From: Clostridia bacterium
GTDB lineage: Bacteria > Bacillota > Clostridia > Christensenellales > CAG-917
Direction of reading: 5' to 3'
Length of the DNA stretch: 18,739 nucleotides
NCBI GenBank assembly: GCA_900769205.1
Contig: CAAGFS010000036.1
Coordinates: 1-18,739, forward strand
Positions 7,068 through 14,682 of the stretch are shown here, one piece after another (position 1 is the stretch's first letter; every line of letters starts with the position of its first letter). A program made the position numbers and the translations under genes. The notes under the pieces are model-generated. The model had not been told where the DNA came from, did no database searches, and worked only from the letters and a program-made list of their open reading frames with translations.

Positions 7068-8029
7068 CTCGTCATACCCCATACGAAACTGAATATCGTG
7101 GCAACCACTCCGATTGCGACGACAACCCATATCGGCCAATCCTTCCAAAGCGGAAGGGAATCTTTGGTTTGAATTTCAATCTGCGCGCTTATTCTTTGCG
7201 CCTTGAGAGCGCGTTTGCGCATAAGCCACAAAAGAAGGATGAGCAAGCCCGCGCACGCGATTGCGAGAATCGCTCCCGTGGCAAGTCCGAGCATTGAAGA
7301 ATAAAACCAGTTCTCCGCCTTTGCGATGAAACCGAGCGCGCCGTCTATATGTTGGTCGGCGTATCCCGAAAGCACGCTGTACGCGTTGTTTACAAAGTGA
7401 ATAAACACGCCGCCCCATATCGAGCCGGTGTAGTAAACGAGAAGCCCAAGCACCACGCCGAAGAAGAACGTGTAGCCCGTCTGCACGATATTCTGATGCA
7501 TAAGCGAAAACAAAAGCGCGGACAACACGACGTATTTGCGCCTCGTTTCCTTGTAGCCCGCATACAACAATCCCCTGTGCGAAATCTCCTCGAAAATCCC
7601 CGGCAAAAGCGCGGTGAGAGCAAGGTCTTTGAAAAGGGACGCAACGTCGGGATAGTCCGTGCTTGACGGGATATGCGTAAATCCCATCATACGAAGGGTA
7701 AACTGCCAGGAAAACGAAATGCCCGACGACACCACGATTACGCACACGCACACGCCGAGAATGATAAGCCAGTCGATGACGTTTATGCGCTTTGCGCCAA
7801 AATCTGAAAGCACTTGTTTTGCGCTCTCTTTTCTTGCGCGCGCACCCCAGGCGTAGAGCACGACGGGCGTGACGCCAAAAATCAATATCTGTATCACGCA
7901 AGTCCAAAGCACGTCCGCGTCTTCTATGCCGAGCGCGGAATAAACGTCGAGCGCAGACGCCACTCTCATAAGCAGAGTGAGAATTATCACCACGAAATAT
8001 ATAAGTCCGACGCTGCGCCTTTTGCTCAT
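7064..8029 (-). CDS. CPBP-family intramembrane metalloprotease (second of a tandem pair)
   Basis: This is a 321-residue polytopic membrane protein of the CPBP (CAAX protease and bacteriocin-processing, Abi) family. The catalytic motifs are present: EEISHRG (147-153, Glu147, Glu148, Arg152), FSLMH (174-178) and HFVNN (211-215). About eight hydrophobic segments are visible: roughly 7-26, 40-60, 86-105, 133-150, 166-180, 186-210, 243-270 and a final one at 298-318, after a charged loop. The ATG at 8029 (MSKRRSVGL) gives a positive N-terminus and overlaps the TGA of the upstream CPBP gene (ATGA). It ends with another ATGA overlap into rlmH. Family members are linked to prenyl-protein processing, peptide maturation, bacteriocin immunity and RseP-like roles, so the substrate is unknown. 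Shared motifs and a shared extra C-terminal helix point to duplication with its neighbour. Confidence 0.88.
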   Translation of the reverse strand: MSKRRSVGLIYFVVIILTLLMRVASALDVYSALGIEDADVLWTCVIQILIFGVTPVVLYAWGARARKESAKQVLSDFGAKRINVIDWLIILGVCVCVIVVSSGISFSWQFTLRMMGFTHIPSSTDYPDVASLFKDLALTALLPGIFEEISHRGLLYAGYKETRRKYVVLSALLFSLMHQNIVQTGYTFFFGVVLGLLVYYTGSIWGGVFIHFVNNAYSVLSGYADQHIDGALGFIAKAENWFYSSMLGLATGAILAIACAGLLILLLWLMRKRALKAQRISAQIEIQTKDSLPLWKDWPIWVVVAIGVVATIFSFVWGMTR

Positions 8030-9123
8030 ATCATGCCCACCACAAACGCGTATATCCAGTATATCGTCACAAGCGCAACGGCAATCCACGCGCCCGCAAG
8101 ACTTTGATTTTTGCCAATATATTCGACTTTGTTGCACTCTTCAAGCCGATAGGTGATTGCTCTCCACCCGCTCTTTGTAAAAAGAGATCGGACGAATCTT
8201 GCAAAATCCGCAAAAGCGTTGCGCCCCGTCTTTTCGCCTTCCTGCACGTTTCTTGTGGCGACGATCGTAAAACCGCCTTCGGTATATACGTTTTGCACGA
8301 CGGCGGTTTTTGCGCCTTTGTCTCCGACGCGGTTGAAAATCCACAAAAGCACCACGAGCAAAACCACGCCCGCAACGACGCTTGCAAAGCCCGTGAGCCA
8401 GTTGTAATAGCCCAAAGATACGTACCACTCGTCAACTTGCGGAATATACGCGGTGAGAGTTATGCTGACGAAATTGTTGAAAAAGTGCACGAGCACACCC
8501 GCCCAAATCGAGCCCGACAGAGCAACCACGAGCGCAAGCACGATGCCCAGTCCGAACTGATGCACCGTCTGCACGGGGTTTGCGTGCATAAGGGAGAACA
8601 TAAGCGCGGACATCAGCACTCCGAACCACACGTTGCGCGTCGAAAGCCCCGAAAACAGACTTCCGCGCACGAGCAATTCTTCGCCGAAAGCGGGCAGAAC
8701 CGCCATAACGAGAAGCGCAAGGATATATATGCCCGCGTTTGAAAAGGACGGCATCGCAACTCCCGCGCCGTGATAACCTATGACGTCCAAAAACGCCGAC
8801 CAGGCGTTGGCAAGGGGCAAAAACGCGAGTATCGTGGCGATTGAAACGAACGGCAGGACGATTATTTGCTTTACATTGAGAGATTTTTTGAGTTTTGCAA
8901 CGTGCGCAATATCCGTTTTGCGCACCGCGGAATATATGAACACGGTTGCGATGAAGCCTATCTGCATAATCGCATAACCGCACCACGAATACACGCTCAT
9001 TCCGTCAAAAAAGACGTTTGCGTTTCTGAGAGCAAGCGACAAAAACAGCGACAGAAGCGTGCCTGCGCATATCCCCATAAGGTATATCGAACTGCCTTCG
9101 CTTGCGCCTATTGTTTTTCTCAT
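8026..9123 (-). CDS. CPBP-family intramembrane metalloprotease (first of a tandem pair)
   Basis: This is a 365-residue polytopic membrane protein. Its CPBP motifs are EELLVRG (148-154, Glu148, Glu149, Arg153), FSLMH (176-180) and HFFNN (213-217). FSLMHANPVQT here and FSLMHQNIVQT in the next gene are nearly the same, as are SGSIWAGVLVHFFNN and TGSIWGGVFIHFVNN, so the two are paralogues. A hydrophilic stretch of about 75 residues (265-340) separates the protease core from a last helix (343-362), a longer insert than in its partner (about 28 residues). The ATG at 9123 overlaps the walJ stop (ATGA). Expression should therefore be coupled to walJ and rlmH. The substrate is unknown. Because the neighbourhood normally carries HtrA, an envelope-protein quality-control role is possible but unproven. 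Confidence 0.88.
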   Translation of the reverse strand: MRKTIGASEGSSIYLMGICAGTLLSLFLSLALRNANVFFDGMSVYSWCGYAIMQIGFIATVFIYSAVRKTDIAHVAKLKKSLNVKQIIVLPFVSIATILAFLPLANAWSAFLDVIGYHGAGVAMPSFSNAGIYILALLVMAVLPAFGEELLVRGSLFSGLSTRNVWFGVLMSALMFSLMHANPVQTVHQFGLGIVLALVVALSGSIWAGVLVHFFNNFVSITLTAYIPQVDEWYVSLGYYNWLTGFASVVAGVVLLVVLLWIFNRVGDKGAKTAVVQNVYTEGGFTIVATRNVQEGEKTGRNAFADFARFVRSLFTKSGWRAITYRLEECNKVEYIGKNQSLAGAWIAVALVTIYWIYAFVVGMI

Positions 9124-9899
9124 AGTATTTCGAAAACTTCGCTCCTTCTCGATTGGTGGGCAACGAAAAGCTCGATGTCGCTTTGCGCTTCTTCAAGAAC
9201 GCGCTCCACGGTGTCGAAAGCAAGTTGCTCGGTGTTGTTGTTTTCGCTGATATGCCCGAGAATCAGCCTTTGCACTTCGCTCCCTTCGCAAAGATGTCTT
9301 GCTATAACCGCCGTCGCGTCGTTGGAAAGGTGCCCGGTGTTGGACATTATCCTTGCTTTGAGCATAGGCGGATATTTGCCGTTTTTGAGCATCTGCAAAT
9401 CGTGATTTGCTTCGAGAAGCACCACTTCGCTGTCTCTGACGTTGCGCAGAACGCCTTTTGTGGGCATACCTATATCCGTTGCGACGCTGCAACGCGCGCC
9501 CGAGCATTCAAACGAATACGCAAGCGGATACGCGGCGTCGTGCGGTATGCGAAAGGGCAGAACTTTGACGTCGCCTATCCCGAAGCCGTTTTCGTAGTCG
9601 TCAACGTCAACGACGTTTTTCAGTTGCCCCGTGCGCTGATATATCGCCCTTTGCGTGAGCGGATGCGCATATACTTTGGTGTGCGGAGCAAGTTTTGAAA
9701 GACCGCATATATGGTCGGTATGCTCGTGGGTTATGACCACGCCGTCAAGCATATCGGGCGTAAGACCGAAATCTTTGAGTTCCGCGCACAATCTCGTATA
9801 AGACAAACCCGCGTCGACAAGAATTGCCGTCGTGTTGGAAAAAACCAAAATACAGTTGCCTTTGCTTCCGCTTGCAAGCGATACGAGTCTGAGCGACAT
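9120..9899 (-). CDS. walJ: WalJ/YycJ (VicX)-type metallo-beta-lactamase-fold hydrolase
   Basis: WalJ/YycJ is a cytosolic MBL-fold protein, proposed to be a DNA-acting exonuclease linked to cell-wall signalling and DNA damage responses in Bacillota. The 259 residues begin MSLRLVSLASGSKGNC, the standard YycJ opening. The metal site is complete: THEHTDH (57-63), His120, Asp142 in SVATDIGM and His216 in LGHISENNN. The ATG at 9899 is preceded by AAAAGG about 6 bases upstream. An in-frame ATG at 9965 would add 22 residues with no family match. It heads the unit walJ-CPBP-CPBP-rlmH-tadA with ATGA overlaps. No walR/walK, yycH or yycI lies upstream here; the three-gene zinc-ribbon set does. The placement near rlmH supports YycJ over other MBL proteins. 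Confidence 0.9.
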   Translation of the reverse strand: MSLRLVSLASGSKGNCILVFSNTTAILVDAGLSYTRLCAELKDFGLTPDMLDGVVITHEHTDHICGLSKLAPHTKVYAHPLTQRAIYQRTGQLKNVVDVDDYENGFGIGDVKVLPFRIPHDAAYPLAYSFECSGARCSVATDIGMPTKGVLRNVRDSEVVLLEANHDLQMLKNGKYPPMLKARIMSNTGHLSNDATAVIARHLCEGSEVQRLILGHISENNNTEQLAFDTVERVLEEAQSDIELFVAHQSRRSEVFEIL

Positions 9900-9997
9900 T
9901 GTTGCCTTTTGTGATCGAAAATGCGTCCGTTGTTTTTCCGCATACGAAGTCCGACAAAAACGCAAATCGTTCTTTCGGGATTTCGTGCGGAGAGTCC

Positions 9998-10027
9998 TTT
10001 ATAAATCAAAACGAATCGCACACGCAA
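9998..10027 (-). promoter_or_regulatory. Putative promoter of the walJ unit
   Basis: On the minus strand, TTGCGT (10027-10022) and TATAAA (10003-9998) are separated by 18 bases. The leader to the walJ ATG at 9899 would be about 90 nt. This region lies in the 162-nt gap after the membrane-protein gene. Apart from a short stem at 10044-10060, nothing else is recognised there. Confidence 0.45.
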
Positions 10028-10043
10028 TTCGTTCTGCACCATA

Positions 10044-10060
10044 TTGCGCAAAAAGCGCAA
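10044..10060. other. Short inverted repeat directly after the stop of the 283-residue membrane protein gene
   Basis: TTGCGC (10044-10049) and GCGCAA (10055-10060) pair around a five-base loop, one base past the stop codon. No U-tract follows on the minus strand, so it is at most a weak terminator or an mRNA 3'-end stem. Confidence 0.4.
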
Positions 10061-10061
10061 A

Positions 10062-10913
10062 TCAGATTTCTTTTGCCGCGTTGATAGTCTTCTCCGTCTT
10101 GTCTTCGAGCTTGTTGAGCACGACGGAAAACACCGTCACCAGCACGAAGTTGACGATTGAGAGGACGAATATCACCAAAAAGCCGATTTCGTCCGCAACC
10201 ACAAACTCTTTTTTGACAAGCCACTTTATGAGCAAAGCGAGAAGCGCAAGCACTCCGGCAAGCGACAACACAAATTGAAGCGCGCGCGGATATTTGCCGA
10301 CGATGAGAGAGACGAGCGAGGCAAGCACCATAATAGCGCTTACGCCCGCAACGCCGATGTAGGCAAGATTTGAAAGCGGACGGAAGGAAAAACCGTTTGC
10401 AATCCAGTTTTGTATCACGCCTATGACGTTGAACTGCGATATTTTCATCGCGCCGATTCCGTCCATAAAATAGGACAGGATAAAAGGCAACACCACGAGC
10501 GCGGAAAGCAAAAAAGTGACAAGCGCAAATATTCTCGGCTGAACTTTTGCTTTTTTTCTGACTTTCTTGGCGGTGATTTCTTCAAAGTCGGTTGCCTCGC
10601 CGTATTCAACCGTGGCGGGAGCATACGCGTCCTGACCTCTGCCGTCCGTGCGCAACACACCGCTGTCCTGCGTCATATACGGCACCACCGCAAGAGGCAC
10701 GACGATGGGTTGCAACTGAATGGTGTTGTGCTTGGGCGCAACGATGGGCACGGGACCGCCCACGCCGACCGTTTTGAGCACGGTGACGTCCGAGCCTGCT
10801 TCGGGCTGAGGAGCCGTGTACGCTTCGGACTCGAACAACGGTTCGTCTTCAACTTTGACTTCGCCTACGTCCTGGGTGAGAACTATATCCTTGTAGTGTT
10901 CTTTCTTTGCCAT
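10062..10913 (-). CDS. Four-helix membrane protein with long cytosolic N-terminal tail (protein M1), unknown function
   Basis: I do not recognise a family. The 283 residues consist of a hydrophilic, acidic and proline-rich tail (1-115), a basic patch (KKVRKKAKVQPR, 116-127) and four hydrophobic segments (about 127-149, 182-205, 211-230, 242-265). By the positive-inside rule both ends are cytosolic. Residues 67-82 (LQPIVVPLAVVPYMTQ) match 350-365 of the zinc-ribbon protein two genes upstream at 10 of 16 positions. The first helix and following loop (LPFILSYF...ISQFNVIGVI) parallel the neighbouring membrane protein (LPYLLSFA...LDQFNVVAIV), so the two are probably paralogues. The ATG at 10913 has an excellent AAGGAG site and lies 21 nt after the preceding gene. 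The set reads as one co-transcribed module. No catalytic motif is visible. Confidence 0.8.
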   Translation of the reverse strand: MAKKEHYKDIVLTQDVGEVKVEDEPLFESEAYTAPQPEAGSDVTVLKTVGVGGPVPIVAPKHNTIQLQPIVVPLAVVPYMTQDSGVLRTDGRGQDAYAPATVEYGEATDFEEITAKKVRKKAKVQPRIFALVTFLLSALVVLPFILSYFMDGIGAMKISQFNVIGVIQNWIANGFSFRPLSNLAYIGVAGVSAIMVLASLVSLIVGKYPRALQFVLSLAGVLALLALLIKWLVKKEFVVADEIGFLVIFVLSIVNFVLVTVFSVVLNKLEDKTEKTINAAKEI

Positions 10914-10934
10914 ATATTTCTCCTTTTTGTCGTC

Positions 10935-11714
10935 TTATTTGAGATAGCCGCACTTGTCCTTGTTGATTGAAGACAAGAGCGCGCAAATTATCATATACCC
11001 TGCGCCGAACACGATGAGCGTAAACGTTTCGCTGGTTCTGAATCCGTGGATGAAATCCGCCATAAAGTCTATCTTGCCGACGCCGATTGCGGGTGCGCCC
11101 ACGAGCGTTGCCACGAACACCGCAAGCACGCACGCGAGATATGTGAAAGCACCCCAGGCGTATTTTATCGGCTTGACCGCTCCGAATGTTGCAAACAAGG
11201 ACTTTATCACGTTGACAAGCACTGCAAAAATGCCGATTGTGAGAATAAGACTCGGGACGGCGTTGAGCCATATCGCTTTGACGGCTTCGCCTTTCCAGCC
11301 GAGAGCCGCCGTCTGTTTGAAAGCGCTTATCACGATTGCAACGACGTTGAACTGATCGAGCGTAAGTTTGAAAGGAGCGTCGATCTTCGTCCCCGCAAAC
11401 GAGAGAAGATAGGGCAACAACACGGCGACGGATGCCACAAGCGCAAGAAGACCGCTTGCGATATTTCCGGCGCGTTTTTGCCTTTTCCACTTCTTGTTTG
11501 CGTCTTCTTTGCGCGGTTGGAAATCGTCCGCCGTGGAAACGACTCTCTTGTCCGCTTCTTTCGGCTCGTCAACGACGACGTGCGGCTCTATGATATACTC
11601 CTGCATAACCGACGGCATAACGTGATAGCTCGCGTTGTTCATCGGGGGCGGAGCAAGTCTTATGCCGGCGTCGTCAACACCGCGCAATTTGGTTTTGTTT
11701 TTCTGTTCTGCCAT
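10935..11714 (-). CDS. Four-helix membrane protein (protein M2), paralogue of M1, unknown function
   Basis: I do not recognise a family. The 259 residues have a hydrophilic tail (1-72), a strongly basic stretch (KKWKRQKR, 74-81) and four hydrophobic segments (about 84-107, 146-168, 185-208, 230-250). The first hydrophobic segment and the loop after it share the pattern LLPYLLSFA...LDQFNVVAIV with protein M1. The tail holds MPSVMQEYIIEPHVVV (33-48), which vaguely recalls the PIVxPxAxVPYxTQ motif of the other two proteins. The gene begins 9 nt after the zinc-ribbon gene, with no clear ribosome site of its own. Translation is therefore probably coupled to that gene. No enzyme motif, Cys pair or transporter signature is apparent. 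It is likely a structural or sensory membrane subunit. Confidence 0.8.
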   Translation of the reverse strand: MAEQKNKTKLRGVDDAGIRLAPPPMNNASYHVMPSVMQEYIIEPHVVVDEPKEADKRVVSTADDFQPRKEDANKKWKRQKRAGNIASGLLALVASVAVLLPYLLSFAGTKIDAPFKLTLDQFNVVAIVISAFKQTAALGWKGEAVKAIWLNAVPSLILTIGIFAVLVNVIKSLFATFGAVKPIKYAWGAFTYLACVLAVFVATLVGAPAIGVGKIDFMADFIHGFRTSETFTLIVFGAGYMIICALLSSINKDKCGYLK

Positions 11715-11723
11715 ACTTGTTTG

Positions 11724-12920
11724 TCACTTTTTTCTGACGGGTTGCGTCGGTTGCGGTTGAGCGGGTTGCGTCTTTTGCGGTTTTCTTTCTTCAACCACGG
11801 GCGAATATTGCATAAGCGGTTGTTCCTGCGTGACGTAGGGCACGAACGCAACGGGCTGTACGATGGGCGGCATCTGATAAGGTTTGCCGTCTTCGCCTAT
11901 AAAGTATGCGGGTGCGCCTTGCGGATAGGGTTGCGCGGGATAGGGATACGGATAAGGCTGCGCAGGATAGGGATAAGGCGCGTATTGCGGATACGGCGCG
12001 TAATGCGCGACGCCCGGTCCCGAGAAGTCCGCGGGGGCCTCTTCCTTTGCCTCTTCCTTTTTGATTTCGACGCGCTCCTCCGCTTTCGGTGCGTTCTTTT
12101 CTTCGATAAACTCGTCGAGAGTTGGAACTTTCTTCACGGAAAGGTCGGTTTCGGGGACGGGAATGACCGTCTGTTTGCGTTTGACGGGCGGGCTTTGCTT
12201 GATTTTGTTTTTTGCAAGGAGCAAAAGCGCGCGCGCCTTGTCGCGTCCGCAATGCGTGCACGCGGTGGCGGTGGGCGGATTTATCGTTCCGCACGCGGGG
12301 CAAACGTAGGTTTCGCCGTCTATATCGTCTTCGTCGATCTGCGTATAGGGATCGGCGTAATATTTGGAATACGTCTTCAAAGCGGTGGACATCTTTTTGA
12401 GAAGTTCCACGTCTTCGGGACCCATTTCGTTGAGTTTTCTGCGATAACTTTCAAGCTCGTTTGCCTTTTGCTTGTATTCTTCTTCGCTCTTTTGACGATA
12501 CTGCTCCACCTTTTCAAGCGCAAGCTCTCTTTCTTCTTCCGCTTTTGCGCGTTTGTCGGCGATTTCCTTGTCAACCACCGCCATTCTGTCGCGCTCCATA
12601 TTGTCAAGACGGAGTTTGGTCTTTCTTGCGTCGAGCATATCCTTCACGCTGTGAGTTTCGCTTTCGACGACGAGCGGAGCTCCGCAGGACACGCAAAACT
12701 TCGCGCCGGGCAGATTTTTCGTTCCGCACACGGCGCACACGGGCTTGCGCATAACCTGCAAAATCCCGCCGCACTTTGCGCAATATCTGCTGCCCGCGCT
12801 GTTTTTGGCGTGACAAGCGGGACAAACCGTCTGATAGTTTTCAACGACGTCCGCACCGCAAGTGGGGCAAAACGCTTGCCCCGGCTTCACTTCGTTTCCG
12901 CATATTTTACAAACGAACAT
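11724..12920 (-). CDS. Four-zinc-ribbon, coiled-coil protein with Pro/Tyr-rich tail, unknown function
   Basis: The 398-residue product starts MFVCKICGNEV. Four CxxC...CxxC zinc ribbons are visible: C4/C7/C18/C21, C33/C36/C47/C50, C62/C65/C76/C79 and, after a charged helix, C207/C210/C221/C224. Residues about 91-190 are rich in Glu, Lys, Arg and Ala with leucine spacing typical of coiled coil. Residues 245-300 are acidic and basic linker. Residues 307-334 are a Pro/Tyr repeat (PYPYPAQ units). A motif MPPIVQPVAFVPYVTQ (350-365) recurs in membrane protein M1, and the end is Gln/Pro-rich. There is no membrane segment. The ATG at 12920 follows AAAGGTGA, 59 nt after glnS. Double-zinc-ribbon proteins are often adaptors. 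I infer a cytosolic scaffold tied to the two membrane proteins downstream. No catalytic domain is seen. Confidence 0.82.
   Translation of the reverse strand: MFVCKICGNEVKPGQAFCPTCGADVVENYQTVCPACHAKNSAGSRYCAKCGGILQVMRKPVCAVCGTKNLPGAKFCVSCGAPLVVESETHSVKDMLDARKTKLRLDNMERDRMAVVDKEIADKRAKAEEERELALEKVEQYRQKSEEEYKQKANELESYRRKLNEMGPEDVELLKKMSTALKTYSKYYADPYTQIDEDDIDGETYVCPACGTINPPTATACTHCGRDKARALLLLAKNKIKQSPPVKRKQTVIPVPETDLSVKKVPTLDEFIEEKNAPKAEERVEIKKEEAKEEAPADFSGPGVAHYAPYPQYAPYPYPAQPYPYPYPAQPYPQGAPAYFIGEDGKPYQMPPIVQPVAFVPYVTQEQPLMQYSPVVEERKPQKTQPAQPQPTQPVRKK
11916..12008 (-). repeat. Short imperfect repeats encoding a Pro/Tyr-rich segment
   Basis: The minus strand encodes residues 305-335 of the zinc-ribbon protein. 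They consist of degenerate units of the type (A)PYPQY, PYPYPAQ and PYPYPYPAQ. At the DNA level the plus strand shows recurring GGATAGGGATA/GGATACGGATA words. Such tracts are prone to slippage and can vary in length between strains. Confidence 0.75.
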
Positions 12921-12979
12921 ATTTCACCTTTCGTTTACGATTTTCGTTTTCTATACGATTTTGCTTTTACTGTTGTTCA

Positions 12980-14605
12980 TCAAGCCTTTGGCTTGTAGCT
13001 GTCTTTGAGCCCGACTATGCTGTTGAACTCGTTGTTTTCGTTGCGCTTGATAAAGTAGCCTTCGCGCAGGAATTGGAATCTCGTGTGCACGGGCGCTTCG
13101 CCGACGAGTTTTTCCGCCTTGCCGTTGAGCACGGTGAGCGAGTTTGGATTGACTCTGTCCATATAGTCGCCGTCGCCGTCCGAGATGAGATAATCGAACA
13201 TATTGAGCGTGACGTCGGTGCAATCGTTTGCGTTGACCCAATGTATGGTGCCTTTCACCTTCATGTTTGCGCCTTCTTCTCCCGACTTCGTGCCCGGCAG
13301 ATACTCCACGTGCACGCAGGTGACGTTGCCCTTTTCGTCCTTGTCGCAACCGACGTATCTGACGATATAAGCGCCTTTGAGTCGCACGATTCCGTCGGGT
13401 TTCAAGCGGAAATATTTGGGTGGCGGGTCAAGCGCGAAGTCGTCCTGCTCGATGTACAACTCTCTTGAAAAAGTCGTTTCGTGCATGCCTGCGCCTTCCT
13501 GTTGCGGATTGTTTTCGATATATACGGGTTCGCTCTTGCCTTCGGGATAGTTGTCAACCACAAGTCTGAGCGGCTTGGTGACAACCATCGCTCTTTGAGC
13601 GTGCGCGTTGAGATCTTCCCTCACGCAATGTTCCAACATGGAAATGTCCACTTCGCTGTCCGCTTTCGCAACGCCTATGCGCGAGCAGAAATCGCGTATC
13701 GCTTCGGGAGTGTATCCGCGCTCTCTTATGCCCGACAGCGTGGAAAGGCGCGGATCGTCCCAGCCCCAGACTATCTTTTCGTCCACCAATCTCTTGATGA
13801 AACGCTTGCTCATAACCGTGTGCGTGAGATTGAGCCTTGCAAACTCGATCTGTCTCGGACGCGGATCGAAACCGCAGTTTTCCGTCACCCAGTCGTAAAG
13901 CGGACGATGGTTTTCAAACTCCAGAGAGCAGAGCGAATGCGTGATGCCTTCGATTGCGTCTTCGATGGGATGCGCAAAGTCGTACATCGGATATATCACC
14001 CATTGGTCGCCCGTGTGCGGATGCGTCGCGTGGCAGATGCGATAGATGACGGGGTCGCGCATATTGATGTTGGGCGAAGCCATATCTATTTTTGCGCGCA
14101 ACACCTTTTCGCCGTCGGCAAACTCGCCGTTTTTCATTCTCTCGAACAAATCGAGATTTTCTTCGACGCTTCTGTTGCGATAGGGGCTTTCCTTGCCCGG
14201 CACGCCGAAACTTCCGCGCGTTGCGCTTATCTCCTCGGCGGACAAATCGCACACGTACGCCTTGCCGTCTTTGATGAGCTTCACCGCGCACTCGTACATT
14301 TTGGGAAAATAGTCGCTTGCGTTGTGCAGCTCGTCCCAGTCGAATCCGAGCCATTTTATGTCGGCTTTGATGCTCTCCATATATTCGACGTCTTCCTTTG
14401 CGGGATTTGTGTCGTCAAAGCGGAGATTGCACGCGCCGTGATATTTTTCTTTCATTCCGAAATTGATGCACAACGCTTTTGCGTGCCCGATATGCAGATA
14501 GCCGTTCGGTTCGGGCGGAAAACGCGTGATAATTTTGTTGACTTTGCCTTGCGCAAGGTCGTCGTCGATGATTTCTTCGATAAAGTTTCTTGAATTGTCG
14601 TCCAT
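12980..14605 (-). CDS. glnS: Glutaminyl-tRNA synthetase (GlnRS)
   Basis: GlnRS charges tRNA-Gln with glutamine in the cytosol. The 541 residues (E. coli has 554) carry the class I signatures: PPEPNGYLHIGHA (30-42, HIGH at 38-41) and THTVMSKR (261-268, the KMSKS equivalent). NLRFDDTNPAKEDVEY (60-75) and GVPGKESPYRNRS (134-146) also match GlnRS rather than GluRS. The beta-barrel anticodon-binding domains fill residues about 330-541. I chose the ATG at 14605 (MDDNSRNFIEEII) because it matches the GlnRS N-terminus. An in-frame ATG at 14665 has a better ribosome site (AAGAGATA) and would add 20 unusual residues. A strong promoter lies upstream at 14683-14711. Many Bacillota lack GlnRS and use GatCAB instead. 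The zinc-ribbon gene follows 59 nt after the stop. Confidence 0.95.
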   Translation of the reverse strand: MDDNSRNFIEEIIDDDLAQGKVNKIITRFPPEPNGYLHIGHAKALCINFGMKEKYHGACNLRFDDTNPAKEDVEYMESIKADIKWLGFDWDELHNASDYFPKMYECAVKLIKDGKAYVCDLSAEEISATRGSFGVPGKESPYRNRSVEENLDLFERMKNGEFADGEKVLRAKIDMASPNINMRDPVIYRICHATHPHTGDQWVIYPMYDFAHPIEDAIEGITHSLCSLEFENHRPLYDWVTENCGFDPRPRQIEFARLNLTHTVMSKRFIKRLVDEKIVWGWDDPRLSTLSGIRERGYTPEAIRDFCSRIGVAKADSEVDISMLEHCVREDLNAHAQRAMVVTKPLRLVVDNYPEGKSEPVYIENNPQQEGAGMHETTFSRELYIEQDDFALDPPPKYFRLKPDGIVRLKGAYIVRYVGCDKDEKGNVTCVHVEYLPGTKSGEEGANMKVKGTIHWVNANDCTDVTLNMFDYLISDGDGDYMDRVNPNSLTVLNGKAEKLVGEAPVHTRFQFLREGYFIKRNENNEFNSIVGLKDSYKPKA

Positions 14606-14682
14606 AGGTGTAAAATCCAGCCTTTTTTTTGCAAAGCGGGCGCGCACGCATACGCACTCCCGCATTATCTCTTATTTAACTA

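Noticed and set aside
4415..7155. A 17-base exact repeat (4415-4431 and 7139-7155)
   Set aside because: One copy is inside the CPBP coding sequence and the other in the pth leader. There are only two copies and no flanking similarity, so chance is likely.
12921..12979. Two AAAATCGTA words 18 bases apart before the zinc-ribbon gene, as a possible operator
   Set aside because: The words are short and AT-rich, and no convincing promoter accompanies them. glnS readthrough explains expression.
11046..12998. A 650-codon open frame on the plus strand
   Set aside because: It is antisense to the zinc-ribbon and M2 genes. Its Arg/His/Phe-rich translation has no domain, and it lacks a promoter or ribosome site. 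The minus-strand genes have zinc ribbons, helices and ribosome sites.
13481..14593. A 370-codon plus-strand open frame across glnS
   Set aside because: It is a shadow of GlnRS, whose motifs are unmistakable on the minus strand.
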